The notes below the pieces were generated by a model that worked only from the letters and a program-made list of their open reading frames with translations, ran no database searches and was not told where the DNA came from. Of a DNA stretch of 64,000 nt, positions 25,512 to 34,673 are shown piece by piece. Location: NCBI GenBank assembly GCA_047619685.1, contig JBLHLC010000010.1:1-64000 (forward strand). The letters run 5' to 3'. The position numbers and the translations under genes were made by a program. Positions within the stretch are counted from its first letter, which is position 1. The number at the start of each line of letters is the position of its first letter. The stretch comes from JABDJZ01 sp047619685 (lineage in GTDB: Bacteria > Bacteroidota > Rhodothermia > Rhodothermales > UBA10348).

Positions 25512-26290
25512 GACCCGAGGACCTACTCGACCCGGTCCGCATTGCCGGCATTTTCCTGATCTTTGTGCGGATTGGCGGCATGATGTCGGCCGCGCCGTTT
25601 TTCGGTCATACCGGGGTCCCCGGCAAAATCCGTCTGATGCTCGCCATCCTCCTCTCGTGGGTGCTGGTCGGCTTCGTGACCCCTCCCCCGGCGAACCTCG
25701 TGATGCGTCCCCTCGGGCTGGTCGTGGCGATTGGCGCGGAGGCCCTGACGGGTATATCGATAGGGTTTGCAGCGCAATTTATGTTTTGGGGTGTACAGTT
25801 CGCCGCCCATGTGATGGGCTTCCAGATGGGACTGGCCATGGCTGAGGTCTTCGACCCCTCCACGAAGGCCACCACGAATCCACTTGGAAGATTGATTATG
25901 ACGCTCTTCCTGATGGTCTTCATCCTGTTGGAGGGGCATCACATTCTCCTGGAGACATTGGTGGTCTCCTTTTCGGCGATTCCCCTCGGAGGCGGAAAGC
26001 TGGATGCGCTCGCCCCGGAGTTTCTTTCGCTCGCGGGCGGCCTTTTCCTGACAGGCCTGCGTCTGGCTTCACCCTTCATGGTGACGTTCTTTCTGGTTGA
26101 ATCCGCGATGGGCATCTTCGCCCGCGTCGTCCCCCAGGCGGATCTGTTCTCGCTCGGTCTCCCGCTCAAACTTCTGGTTGGCCTGAGTCTGGCCATCGTG
26201 TTCGTCCAGAATCTGGTGCCTTTGATTCCAGACATGGTTGACCTGATGGCCACCCAGCTTCTGGCAATCGTAACCGCGTTGGGGTCGTGA
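25508..26290 (+). CDS. fliR: Flagellar export gate protein FliR
   Basis: FliR is the third gate component. The 260-residue product starts at TTG 25508 within a TTGA overlap with fliQ. It has the family core (FVRIGGMMSAAPFFGHTGVP GKIRLMLAILLSWVL; FQMGLAMAEVFDPSTKATTN PLGRLIMTLFLMVFI) and about six hydrophobic segments. It overlaps flhB in a GTGA junction. Confidence 0.93.
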   Translation: MRPEDLLDPVRIAGIFLIFVRIGGMMSAAPFFGHTGVPGKIRLMLAILLSWVLVGFVTPPPANLVMRPLGLVVAIGAEALTGISIGFAAQFMFWGVQFAAHVMGFQMGLAMAEVFDPSTKATTNPLGRLIMTLFLMVFILLEGHHILLETLVVSFSAIPLGGGKLDALAPEFLSLAGGLFLTGLRLASPFMVTFFLVESAMGIFARVVPQADLFSLGLPLKLLVGLSLAIVFVQNLVPLIPDMVDLMATQLLAIVTALGS

Positions 26291-27351
26291 GCGATAAATC
26301 AGACAAAACGTTTGACCCGACCGCGCAAAAGATCCAGAAGGCGCGGGAGGAGGGAAATCTGTTCAAGTCACAGGATGTGACTTCGATTAGTCTACTTCTG
26401 GTTGGGATCACCATGATCTCGGCATTCCTGCCGAGTGCCTTCGGTGTAATGAAGAATCTCGCCAGCCAGCAATTTCTGGCCGCGGCCACAACCGAGGTCA
26501 CCCTGACCTCCGTCCCCGCCATTGTCAGGGATCTCGGCTACCAGATCGGTTTCGTCCTGCTTCCCTTCCTTGGAACGCTGGTGGTGGCATCCGTTGCCAT
26601 TCAGCTTTCCCAGAGCGGCCTGAACGTGACGATGAAGCCGCTGGAGCCCAAGCCGGACCGCGTCTCGCCGGCGAAAGGACTGAAACGCATTTTTTCTGCC
26701 GAAGGGGCCTTCAAGACGCTGAAGGCCGTCATCAAGATTGCGATCGTCGGCCCGATTGCCTACCAGACAATCAGTGGCCTGATGCCGGAGATCCTGATGC
26801 TGCCGGCGCTGACCATGGCCCAGATCCTTGGGAAGGCGGGGGGCTGGATGGCCATCCTGGCATTCAAACTACTGGGTGCCCTTGTCATCATTTCTGCCGC
26901 AGACGCTGCGTTCGAGAAATGGAAGTACAAGAAGGATCTCATGATGGACAAACAGGAGATCAAGGACGAGTCCAAGCAATCGGAGGGAGATCCGCACGTC
27001 AAGACAAGGCGCAGGCAACTCGCCATGGAGATGAAGCGCCGCCCCCGTCTGGATCACGCCATTCTGAAGGCCGATGTCATCATCACAAACCCGACTCACT
27101 TCGCTGTCATGCTTCGGTACGACCCCGAGGAGGCCACCGCACCGTTCGTCCTTGCCAAGGGAATCCGAAAACGAGCCCAACGCATCAAGGCGCTGGCGCG
27201 GGAATTTGAGGTTCCGATGGTCGAGGACCGTCCTTTGGCGCGCGCTTTGTATCACGCCGTTCCGGAGATGGAGGAGATCCCCGCGGACTTGTACCCAGCC
27301 GTAGCCGCGGTTCTCGCCGAAATCTACCGAGAGAAGAGTCTCAGCCTGTAG
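26287..27351 (+). CDS. flhB: Flagellar export switch protein FlhB
   Basis: FlhB is the export-gate protein that autocleaves to switch substrate specificity from hook to filament. GTG 26287 starts a 354-residue protein: four membrane segments in the first 210 residues, the charged linker EKWKYKKDLMMDKQEIKDES, and the autocleavage motif NPTH at 268-271 within VIITNPTHFAVMLRYDPEEA. The C-terminal domain is complete (VEDRPLARALYHAVPEMEEI P). Its partner is the unusually large FliK upstream. Confidence 0.95.
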   Translation: MSDKSDKTFDPTAQKIQKAREEGNLFKSQDVTSISLLLVGITMISAFLPSAFGVMKNLASQQFLAAATTEVTLTSVPAIVRDLGYQIGFVLLPFLGTLVVASVAIQLSQSGLNVTMKPLEPKPDRVSPAKGLKRIFSAEGAFKTLKAVIKIAIVGPIAYQTISGLMPEILMLPALTMAQILGKAGGWMAILAFKLLGALVIISAADAAFEKWKYKKDLMMDKQEIKDESKQSEGDPHVKTRRRQLAMEMKRRPRLDHAILKADVIITNPTHFAVMLRYDPEEATAPFVLAKGIRKRAQRIKALAREFEVPMVEDRPLARALYHAVPEMEEIPADLYPAVAAVLAEIYREKSLSL

Positions 27352-27375
27352 AACCACCCCAAACGAATAGACGAG

Positions 27376-29481
27376 TTGGCCACACCTGGCGCCCAAATCA
27401 ACCCTGACGCCCCCAAGACGGGTGGTACCGCAGAAGCGGCGATTGCCACCACGGTAGTCAGCGTTCTCTTGGTATTGGTGATCCCACTGCCGTCCTTCAT
27501 GCTGGACCTGCTGCTGGCAACCAATATTGCCATCAGTCTGGCGGTCCTCCTAACGGCATTTTATGCCGAGAGGCCGCTGGATTTTGCCGTGTTCCCCGGC
27601 CTGCTCCTGATCACCACGCTTTTCCGGTTGTCCCTGAACGTGGCATCCACGCGGCTGATTCTGAGCGAAGCTAGCGCTGGCGCACTAATCCAGGCCTTCG
27701 GTGATTTCGTGGTGGCCGGCAACTATGTGGTAGGCACAATCATCTTCCTAGTGCTGGTCATCATCAACTTCGTTGTCATCACGAAGGGGTCTGGTCGCAT
27801 CGCGGAAGTCGCAGCCCGGTTCACCCTTGATGCCTTGCCGGGTAAGCAGATGGCCATCGACGCGGATCTGAACGCAGGTTTGATCGATGACAACGCCGCC
27901 AGAACCCGTCGTGACGAGGTTGGGCGTGAGGCTGATTTCTACGGTGCCATGGACGGTGCCAGCAAGTTTGTTCGCGGCGACGCCATTGCCGGTCTGGTAA
28001 TCACCGGCATCAATATCGTTGGCGGCCTCATTGTGGGAATCGCGCAGCACGGCCTCAGCCCTAAGGATGCAGCTGCCACGTTTGTGCTCCTCTCCATCGG
28101 TGATGGCCTGGTATCCCAGATTCCGGCGCTGTTGATCTCGACCGCTGCGGGTCTCATCGTTTCCAGAGCCAGCGGTTCGACAAACCTTGCGACTGACTTT
28201 CGTCTCCAGCTTTTCAATCGTCCTGCTCCCCTGTTGATTACCGGTGGATTCCTGGGAGTTCTTGGGCTTGTGCCCGGCCTCCCCCTTTTCCCGTTCTGGA
28301 CGCTGTCGGGCCTCCTCATTTACGTCGGGCGCAAGCGGCTGGCTGAGCAATCTGCGGCGTCCGCCCGCGAAGTGGAACAGGCCACCGCCGACAACAAGGA
28401 GGAGGCTCCGCCGGAAGACAAACCCTCCGACCTGCTTCTGGTTGATCCGCTGGAGCTTGAGATTGGGTATGCATTGATTCCCATCGTCGACCCCAAGCAG
28501 TCTGGAGACCTGCTGGAGCGCGTACGACTCCTCCGTCAGCAACTCGCCATGGAGTTGGGCATCGTCGTTCCGCCAATTCGGATCCGCGACAACGTCACGC
28601 TCGGGTCCAACAAGTACGTCATCAAACTCAAGGGCAATCCGATTGCTGAGGGCGAAGTCCTCCCCGGCTATCACCTGGCGCTGGTGCCGGAAGATGCTGG
28701 CACCATGCCTCCCGGTATCGAAGTCAAGGACCCAACGTTTGGCCTGCCCGCCATCTGGGTGTCGGAGCGGCACCTTCCGGAAGCTGAGCGCCTTGGCCTC
28801 TCTCTTGTGGAAGCTCCGGCGGTCGTCACCACACACTTGCTCGAGATTCTGCGGAAGTCCGCCTACCAGCTCCTGGACCGTCAGGAGGTGAAGAAGCTGA
28901 TTGACAAGGTTCAGGAGACCGCGCCTGCACTCGTCGAGGAACTGGTACCCAATCAACTGAGCATTGGCTCGATCCAGAAGGTATTGAAGCGACTCCTGAG
29001 GGAGTCCATTCCTATCCGGGATCTGGTCTCGATCCTGGAGGCGCTTGCCGACAACATCGGGGCGACCAAAAATATCGACGTGCTGACCGAATACGTTCGT
29101 GCCGCGCTCGCTCCCACGATTACAAGGCAGTTCTCGGATGCAGACGGAGTCGTTCGGGCGCTTGTCCTGGAGCCTGCCGTAGAGCAGGAATTGCTTGGCC
29201 GTGCCAAGACGGGTGAATTGCACGCCGGCACATTGGGCCTCCCCTCCGCCAGGGCAGAGAATCTGGTGGCCTCGGCCCGCGGGTTTGCGCGCGAAATGCT
29301 TGCCGAAGGTCACACACCCGTTCTTTTGGCCTCACCGGTCCTGAGGCCCACTCTTTTTGGTTTCCTGGCTCCGATGATCCAGGAAATCGTGGTCCTGTCT
29401 TACCACGACCTGCTCTCGGACGTGCAGGTCGAGATCGTCGGACAGGTCACTTTCGAAGCACTTGAAGCAGTAGCCGCCTGA
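27376..29481 (+). CDS. flhA: Flagellar export apparatus protein FlhA
   Basis: FlhA forms the nonameric export ring. The 701-residue protein starts at TTG 27376, has eight predicted membrane helices in residues 20-330, the FHIPEP-type core (FPGLLLITTLFRLSLNVAST RLIL, GSGRIAEVAARFTLDALPGK QMAIDADLNAG) and a cytoplasmic docking domain that begins near residue 360. Length and motifs are typical. flhF follows after 7 bp. Confidence 0.96.
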   Translation: MATPGAQINPDAPKTGGTAEAAIATTVVSVLLVLVIPLPSFMLDLLLATNIAISLAVLLTAFYAERPLDFAVFPGLLLITTLFRLSLNVASTRLILSEASAGALIQAFGDFVVAGNYVVGTIIFLVLVIINFVVITKGSGRIAEVAARFTLDALPGKQMAIDADLNAGLIDDNAARTRRDEVGREADFYGAMDGASKFVRGDAIAGLVITGINIVGGLIVGIAQHGLSPKDAAATFVLLSIGDGLVSQIPALLISTAAGLIVSRASGSTNLATDFRLQLFNRPAPLLITGGFLGVLGLVPGLPLFPFWTLSGLLIYVGRKRLAEQSAASAREVEQATADNKEEAPPEDKPSDLLLVDPLELEIGYALIPIVDPKQSGDLLERVRLLRQQLAMELGIVVPPIRIRDNVTLGSNKYVIKLKGNPIAEGEVLPGYHLALVPEDAGTMPPGIEVKDPTFGLPAIWVSERHLPEAERLGLSLVEAPAVVTTHLLEILRKSAYQLLDRQEVKKLIDKVQETAPALVEELVPNQLSIGSIQKVLKRLLRESIPIRDLVSILEALADNIGATKNIDVLTEYVRAALAPTITRQFSDADGVVRALVLEPAVEQELLGRAKTGELHAGTLGLPSARAENLVASARGFAREMLAEGHTPVLLASPVLRPTLFGFLAPMIQEIVVLSYHDLLSDVQVEIVGQVTFEALEAVAA

Positions 29482-29488
29482 GCTCCCC

Positions 29489-30607
29489 ATGGAAATTCGA
29501 ACCGTAACCGGTGCAACCATCGCAGACGCTCTCAGCGAAGCCCGCAGCCTCTGGGGTGATACGGTCGTGATGATGCAAGCCGAGCCCCCGACGGATGGCC
29601 GGAGGGCGCGCATTGCCGTCGCGGTGCCTTCTACGAACCCATCGCAAACCAGCTCCGTCGACGTCATGGTACAGGAGAGACCGCAACCTCGCCCGGCCTT
29701 CCCGGCTGGTCCCCCACCGGGCGCACTTCGTCGCACCTCGCGCAGCGCGGGCCTCTCGCTGGACCGACGCATTCGGCCCGCAGCCGAGGTTTTCGCGCGC
29801 GTCAACCGCCAGGGGCAGGACCTGCCCGCTGAGCCCTTCGAGACACCCTTTTCCCAGTCGCACCCAGGACCAGACCTGGCGCCTGACTCTGGTTCTCTAG
29901 ACCAGGGAGCCGAATCTGACCGGGGTCAAGAACTGGATCCGCTGTTCATGCGACTCGTCCGTCAGGGACTGCGTCCGCATCGGGCAAAATCTGTCGCAGG
30001 AGCGGGAGAAGGATCGGGCTCCGCGGCCTCGGTTGAGAAACTGGCTTCGTACCTGCCTCCCTCGGTCTCCGGCAGTGCGCCTTCCAGAGTAATATTTACA
30101 GGAGACTCGGGTTGCGGAAAGACCTCACTGGTCCTCAGGAGCGCGCTGTCCAGGGTACGAGCGGGCCGCTGGGCACCTACCATTGTGGTTGTCCCTCCTC
30201 CTCAGAATCAGATGCGCGGGTGGCAGGACCCGACCGCCATGTTTGAGGATTTCGATCTTGAAGTAGTTCGGTGTAGTGAGGAAGCGCTGCCTTCCGCACT
30301 CGAAGCGATCCAGGGAGATGTTCTTGTTGACACGCCTCCCGGTTTCGAGACCCCGGCCAAACTTCGCCTGCATACCAGACTCGTCGTGGACGCCCGTTCA
30401 GCCGGATCGGCTACGGCCCGAGAAGGCAGTTACGCCGATTCGGTCGTCATCACCCATATTGACGGTGCGGCCATGCTGGGATACGTCACGGAGCGAATTA
30501 TTGCCATGAGCATCCCCGTGGCGGCCATGGTCCGCGGCTCCCGCCCCGAGCGCGGAATAGAGGCATACACGCCCACGAAGCTTGCCCGGGCGGTCTGCGA
30601 TGTTTGA
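29489..30607 (+). CDS. flhF: Flagellar GTPase FlhF with altered GTPase motifs
   Basis: FlhF is an SRP-type GTPase that positions and numbers flagella. The 372-residue product has the short N-terminal domain (IRTVTGATIADALSEARSLW GDTVVMMQ), a disordered linker and a C-terminal NG domain: P-loop FTGDSGCGKTSL (about 195-206), DTPPGF where DTAGR is usual, and THIDGA where TKLDE is usual. The changes suggest altered nucleotide handling. ParA-type FlhG overlaps its 3' end by 8 bp, the standard arrangement. Confidence 0.82.
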   Translation: MEIRTVTGATIADALSEARSLWGDTVVMMQAEPPTDGRRARIAVAVPSTNPSQTSSVDVMVQERPQPRPAFPAGPPPGALRRTSRSAGLSLDRRIRPAAEVFARVNRQGQDLPAEPFETPFSQSHPGPDLAPDSGSLDQGAESDRGQELDPLFMRLVRQGLRPHRAKSVAGAGEGSGSAASVEKLASYLPPSVSGSAPSRVIFTGDSGCGKTSLVLRSALSRVRAGRWAPTIVVVPPPQNQMRGWQDPTAMFEDFDLEVVRCSEEALPSALEAIQGDVLVDTPPGFETPAKLRLHTRLVVDARSAGSATAREGSYADSVVITHIDGAAMLGYVTERIIAMSIPVAAMVRGSRPERGIEAYTPTKLARAVCDV

Positions 30608-31304
30608 CGGGTCTGCTGCGGCGACGGTACTAGCCGTCGTGAGTGGAAAGGGCGGCGTTGGCAAGAGCATAATTGCGACCAACCTGGCCCTCACATGGGC
30701 AAGAACCGGATCTCGTGTGGCGCTCGTTGACGCCGACGTTGGGCAGAGCTCCTGCCCTTTTCTTTTGGGTCAGGGATCGGAAGTTCGACTCGTAACCGCC
30801 CCGGACCATCTGGTAAACGCCCCTTCGGAGGCCTTGTCCGCCCTCGACTGCGAGTTGGCCTCCCTCAAAACCACCTGCGACTTCGTGGTCGTGGACGCCC
30901 CCGCCGGAATCGGCCTTGGTGTCCAATGGGCGCTGGATCGGGCAGATGCCAGCCTGTTAGTCCTGGTGGACGAGCCCACCGCCGCGGCGGATGCGTACTC
31001 CCTGTGCAAGATGATCTGGACGCTCGATCCCGACTATCCGTTGGCCGGCGTGGTCAATATGACGGACACCCAGGAAGAGGCGACTCATGTGATAGCTCGC
31101 TTCTCAGCGCTCACCCATCACTTCCTGGATCGGAAGATCCTGTACGGTGGCTGGGTACCTTTTTCCGGAGAAATCCGGCGTTCCGTCCGGAAGCAAATTC
31201 CTGCCGTGAACACTAGCCCCTTCGTTGCAGACGTATTTCAGGGGCTGTCGGCCCGCGTACGCTGTGGCGTTTTCGAAACCCGCATACCCGTTGCAATGAA
31301 CTGA
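30600..31304 (+). CDS. flhG: MinD/ParA-type flagellar number regulator FlhG
   Basis: FlhG (FleN/YlxH) is the ATPase that limits flagellar number with FlhF. ATG 30600 gives 234 residues. The deviant Walker A VVSGKGGVGKSIIATNLALT (about 14-33), switch VALVDADVGQSSCP and Walker B DFVVVDAPAGIG are present. The C-terminus has the amphipathic helix region less clearly. It overlaps flhF. Confidence 0.88.
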   Translation: MFDGSAAATVLAVVSGKGGVGKSIIATNLALTWARTGSRVALVDADVGQSSCPFLLGQGSEVRLVTAPDHLVNAPSEALSALDCELASLKTTCDFVVVDAPAGIGLGVQWALDRADASLLVLVDEPTAAADAYSLCKMIWTLDPDYPLAGVVNMTDTQEEATHVIARFSALTHHFLDRKILYGGWVPFSGEIRRSVRKQIPAVNTSPFVADVFQGLSARVRCGVFETRIPVAMN

Positions 31305-31321
31305 GCCTTAAGGCACACTAG

Positions 31322-31648
31322 TTGCAACAACCCGAATCGGACCAGTCACCCAAAGTTATGCGAGCCCTTTTTTCCCAATTCAGCGCTCTGGTCGGCATTC
31401 TGACTTTCGTTAATCAGATGCTCGCCGCTGCGCAAATAGAAAAGGCCCTCCTCACTGGAGTGTGCTCGGGATTGGCCGTATACGTGGTCCTTCTTCTAGG
31501 CGATGTCGCCATCCAGCGAGTCGTAGAACACGCGGCTACGGCTCAAGAAACGGCACAGGCCGCCGCACAGGCGCCCCAGGCCAAATCCGCAGCCGCACCC
31601 GGGGCCCCCACTTCGGCTTCAAAGGAACAAGACTCCAAGGCAGCCTGA
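31322..31648 (+). CDS. Small membrane protein of unknown function between flhG and fliA
   Basis: A 108-residue product if TTG 31322 is used; ATG 31358 would give 96. Two hydrophobic segments (SALVGILTFVNQMLAAA; LLTGVCSGLAVYVVLLLGDV A) are followed by an A/Q/P-rich C-terminal tail (ATAQETAQAAAQAPQAKSAA). No family recognised. It lies 17 bp after flhG and 24 bp before fliA in the same direction, so it is part of the flagellar operon. A role in flagellar placement or motor function is inference from position. Confidence 0.6.
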   Translation: MQQPESDQSPKVMRALFSQFSALVGILTFVNQMLAAAQIEKALLTGVCSGLAVYVVLLLGDVAIQRVVEHAATAQETAQAAAQAPQAKSAAAPGAPTSASKEQDSKAA

Positions 31649-31672
31649 CGCGACTTTTAGCACCAAGTTATT

Positions 31673-32434
31673 ATGGCCATAGATCTCCAGAGCCACGCCG
31701 TTCGATTTACCGAAGAGCCGACACCGGCCCATCGTGAGGCGGTTGTCATGGCAGCCGTCCCACTGGTTCGTTCCATCGTTGGGCGGCTCAGCGTTCCAGA
31801 CCACCCCCTGGCCTCCCGCGAGGATCTGGAAAACGTCGGGCTTCTGGGTCTGCTCCAGGCCCTGGACGGTTACGATCCTGAGCGCGGGACACCCTTCGTC
31901 TCCTACGCTTATGGCCGCATTCGGGGCGCACTGGTTGACTATCTGAGATCCATCGATGCCCTACCCCGCGAGCGGAGACGCCGGTTGGCAGAGGCACACA
32001 AGGCGATGGACACTCTACGGCAGGTCGTCGGCGGAGAACCGGTCGATGGCGACGTGGCCGACTATCTCGGAATATCCCTGGTCGACTATCACAGCTTGTT
32101 GAGAGACGCCCAGTGCCGCTTCTCGCTCTCCCTCCACGCCCCGAACGACCAGGAAGGAGATCAGACCATTATCGAGTCGATTCCCAATGAACCGACCTTC
32201 GAGGCGTTCGAAAAAATCGATCGCGAGTCGCTGAAGAGCTATATTCAAACGCTGATCAACGATCTGCCGGAACGAGAGCAGACCATCCTGGCCCTGTACT
32301 ATTTCGAGAACCTCACACTTCGGGAGATTGCCGGTCTGATGAGCCGGACCGAAGCGCGAATCTCCCAGATCCTCGGCAAGGTTCTGATTCAACTCCGGTC
32401 ACACCTCGAGAAAATGGGAACCAGGGCGGCCTGA
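31673..32434 (+). CDS. fliA: Flagellar sigma factor FliA (sigma-28)
   Basis: FliA directs RNA polymerase to late flagellar promoters. The 253-residue product has region 2 (LVRSIVGRLSVPDHPLASRE DLENVGLLGLLQALDGYDPE, FVSYAYGRIRGALVDYLRSI DALPR), region 3 and region 4 with the helix-turn-helix (LPEREQTILALYYFENLTLR EIAGLMSRTEARISQIL). Its predicted promoters include the motA element here, and the FlgM-like protein at 3705 is its probable antagonist. Confidence 0.93.
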   Translation: MAIDLQSHAVRFTEEPTPAHREAVVMAAVPLVRSIVGRLSVPDHPLASREDLENVGLLGLLQALDGYDPERGTPFVSYAYGRIRGALVDYLRSIDALPRERRRRLAEAHKAMDTLRQVVGGEPVDGDVADYLGISLVDYHSLLRDAQCRFSLSLHAPNDQEGDQTIIESIPNEPTFEAFEKIDRESLKSYIQTLINDLPEREQTILALYYFENLTLREIAGLMSRTEARISQILGKVLIQLRSHLEKMGTRAA

Positions 32435-32457
32435 TCTGCCCAAAGGGGCCGTTTTTT
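32427..32457 (+). terminator. Weak intrinsic terminator at the end of fliA
   Basis: CGGCC (32427-32431) pairs with GGCCG (32447-32451) around an inner CCC-AAA-GGG, followed by six T residues (32452-32457). The stem overlaps the fliA stop codon. It is a plausible end to the flagellar locus. Confidence 0.45.
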
Positions 32458-32461
32458 GAAC

Positions 32462-32550
32462 CGAACAATTGGTTCGAACCCAAGTATACTTGAGGATATT
32501 TTCGTTGGGGTTCTCAAGCCCCATTTATTCTGCTAACGAACAATCGGTTC
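32462..32550 (+). repeat. Paired 14-bp direct repeats upstream of the PpiD-like gene
   Basis: CGAACAATTGGTTC at 32462-32475 and CGAACAATCGGTTC at 32537-32550 match at 13 of 14 positions and are spaced exactly 75 bp apart. The second ends three bases before ATG 32554. The unit is itself partly palindromic (GAAC...GGTTC). It could be an operator for the foldase gene. Confidence 0.5.
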
Positions 32551-32553
32551 ACA

Positions 32554-34647
32554 ATGGGTGTGATGAACCGGCTCCGGGAAAACACCGGCGTCGTCCTCTG
32601 GATTCTAGTATTTGCCTTTGGCGTCATTTGGGTTCTTCAGGACTCGGGTGGACTCGACGTGGTTGGCTTCTCAGGCAACACGATCGGTACGGTCAACGGT
32701 GAGTCTATTTCATTCGAGGAGTACAGTCAGGCCCTAGACGGCCAGGTACAAAACTATCAGCAGCAGACGGGCGACAGTATGCCGCCGCAGATGCTGGACC
32801 AGACGCGCGAGCGCGTTTTCGACAACCTCGTCGAAACCAAACTCCGTGAGCAGGAAGTGGGCCGACTCGGCCTCTCCGTCTCGGATGATGAGTTGGTTAC
32901 CATGATTCAAGGCACGGAGCCGCACCCGATCATCAAACTCTATTTTGGTGATGGAAACGGTGGCGTGGACCGGAGCCTCCTTCAGAATTTCGTCGAGAAC
33001 CCGGACGCCCGGGAAGACTGGCTTCAGATCGAGGACTACCTCAGACAGGAGCGTCTCCGCGAGAAGCTGGACAAGTTGGTCGCCGGTTCTGTGCGCGTGT
33101 CGGACGCCGATGTCGCAGCGGAATACGTCCGGCGCAACCGTTCGGTGGATGTGCGTTTCGTATCCCTGCGATATGCAGCGATTTCGAACGACTCCGTGAC
33201 CGTCTCCGACAGAGACCTGCAGCGGTTCTACGACAGTCATCGGGACGAATTCGCGCGCAAGCGCTCGTACACGTTCCGCTACGTGTCGTTGGACAAAAAC
33301 CCCACAGCTGCGGACACGGCTGCCACGCTTGATGACCTGGAAGACCTGCGAGCCTCTCTGGGAGCTTCGCCGGACGATTCGCTCTTCCTGGCCCGCAACG
33401 GCTCGGAGCGCCCCTGGACGGACGCGTATTTCCGGCCGGATGAGTTGGACGAAGCTATCGCCGCCGCAGTGTTTGCCAATCCGGTCGCCGGACAGGTTGT
33501 TGGACCCGTAGTTGCAGGCAGCGAGGCACACCTTATCAAGATCGTCGATGTTCGGGCGCCCGAGGAGACGGCCGTCAAAGCACGTCATATCCTCTTCCGG
33601 GCCGCGGAAGGTGACGATGCCGCACGGGCGGAAGCCCGCACGGAAGCGAACGACATCCTTCGCCAACTGCGTAGCGGAGCAGACTTTGCTGAGATGGCCC
33701 GCGAGCATTCCGCAGACCAGTCAGCCGCGCAGGGCGGTGATCTGGGATGGTTCGGTCCCGGCCGCATGGTGGCGCCCTTTGAGGAAGCCGCCTTTGGCGC
33801 GCGCACCGGCCAGGTGGTCGGTCCGATCTCAACCCAGTTCGGTTTCCACCTCATCGAGGTAACGGAACGTGCCACGCAGGAGGCCAAGATCTCGGACTTC
33901 GCGTTGGGACTGCGGGCATCGGTTGCCACGCTGAATGCGGTTCAGACCAGACTGGACGACCTCCAGTACTTCACCCAGGAGAACGGAGAGTTCGAGGCCG
34001 AAGCTGCAAGGACCGGAATGAACCCGTCCACAGTGCAGGTTGAGGACGGTGCTGCCTTTATCCCCGGCATCGGGAATAGCGGCACGCTACAAAACTTCCT
34101 GGTTGACGCAGAGGTCGGGGGTGTCAGTCCCGTCATCGAGCTCGACAACGAGTTTATCGTCGGTGTGGTCGAGTCCGTTCAGGAAGCTGGTTTCCAGCCC
34201 TTTGAAGAGGTCCGGTCGCAACTCGAGCCACGTGTTCGCAACGAGAAAAAGGCCGCCCTTTTGAGAAGCCGGATGTCAGACGCCCTTGCCTCCTCCGGTG
34301 GCTTTGAGGGCCTGGCAGCTGCACTCGGCGAAACCGAGCGGAACGCGGCCAATCTCTCATTCACCAATATGGTGGTGCCCACGCTTGGCCGTGACCCGGA
34401 GTTTGTCGGCAAGGCCCTGGGCATGACAAGCGGCAGCACTTCTGAGGTGATCGATGGCGCGAACGGCGTCTTCGTCCTTCATGTCTCGGCGATCAATGAG
34501 CCCGGCGAGCTTGCAGACTCCGAACGCGAGAGTCTCCGCACGCAGATGCAGACCCAGAATCAGAATCGGGTCCGCACGCAGTGGCTTGCGTCTCTCAGGG
34601 AGGACTCGGACATCGTGGACAACAGGCGCCGAGTGCTGATCAACTAG
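32554..34647 (+). CDS. PpiD/SurA-like peptidyl-prolyl isomerase
   Basis: Membrane-anchored periplasmic foldase of 697 residues. An N-terminal membrane helix (VVLWILVFAFGVIWVL, about 11-26) is followed by a SurA_N-type domain (NGESISFEEYSQALDGQVQN YQQQ), then a PPIC rotamase domain (about 340-440: VKARHILFRAAEGDDAARAE, GGDLGWFGPGRMVAPFEEAA FGA, STQFGFHLIEVTE). Length and layout match PpiD. ATG 32560 is an alternative start. It probably assists outer-membrane protein folding. A paired direct repeat lies just upstream. Confidence 0.9.
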   Translation: MGVMNRLRENTGVVLWILVFAFGVIWVLQDSGGLDVVGFSGNTIGTVNGESISFEEYSQALDGQVQNYQQQTGDSMPPQMLDQTRERVFDNLVETKLREQEVGRLGLSVSDDELVTMIQGTEPHPIIKLYFGDGNGGVDRSLLQNFVENPDAREDWLQIEDYLRQERLREKLDKLVAGSVRVSDADVAAEYVRRNRSVDVRFVSLRYAAISNDSVTVSDRDLQRFYDSHRDEFARKRSYTFRYVSLDKNPTAADTAATLDDLEDLRASLGASPDDSLFLARNGSERPWTDAYFRPDELDEAIAAAVFANPVAGQVVGPVVAGSEAHLIKIVDVRAPEETAVKARHILFRAAEGDDAARAEARTEANDILRQLRSGADFAEMAREHSADQSAAQGGDLGWFGPGRMVAPFEEAAFGARTGQVVGPISTQFGFHLIEVTERATQEAKISDFALGLRASVATLNAVQTRLDDLQYFTQENGEFEAEAARTGMNPSTVQVEDGAAFIPGIGNSGTLQNFLVDAEVGGVSPVIELDNEFIVGVVESVQEAGFQPFEEVRSQLEPRVRNEKKAALLRSRMSDALASSGGFEGLAAALGETERNAANLSFTNMVVPTLGRDPEFVGKALGMTSGSTSEVIDGANGVFVLHVSAINEPGELADSERESLRTQMQTQNQNRVRTQWLASLREDSDIVDNRRRVLIN

Positions 34648-34673
34648 GCATTCCAGGCGGCTCAGCCGCTTGC

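Noticed and set aside
27748..29313. 521-codon minus-strand open frame antisense to flhA
   Set aside because: FlhA has all conserved segments in the plus frame; the antisense frame shows no domain.
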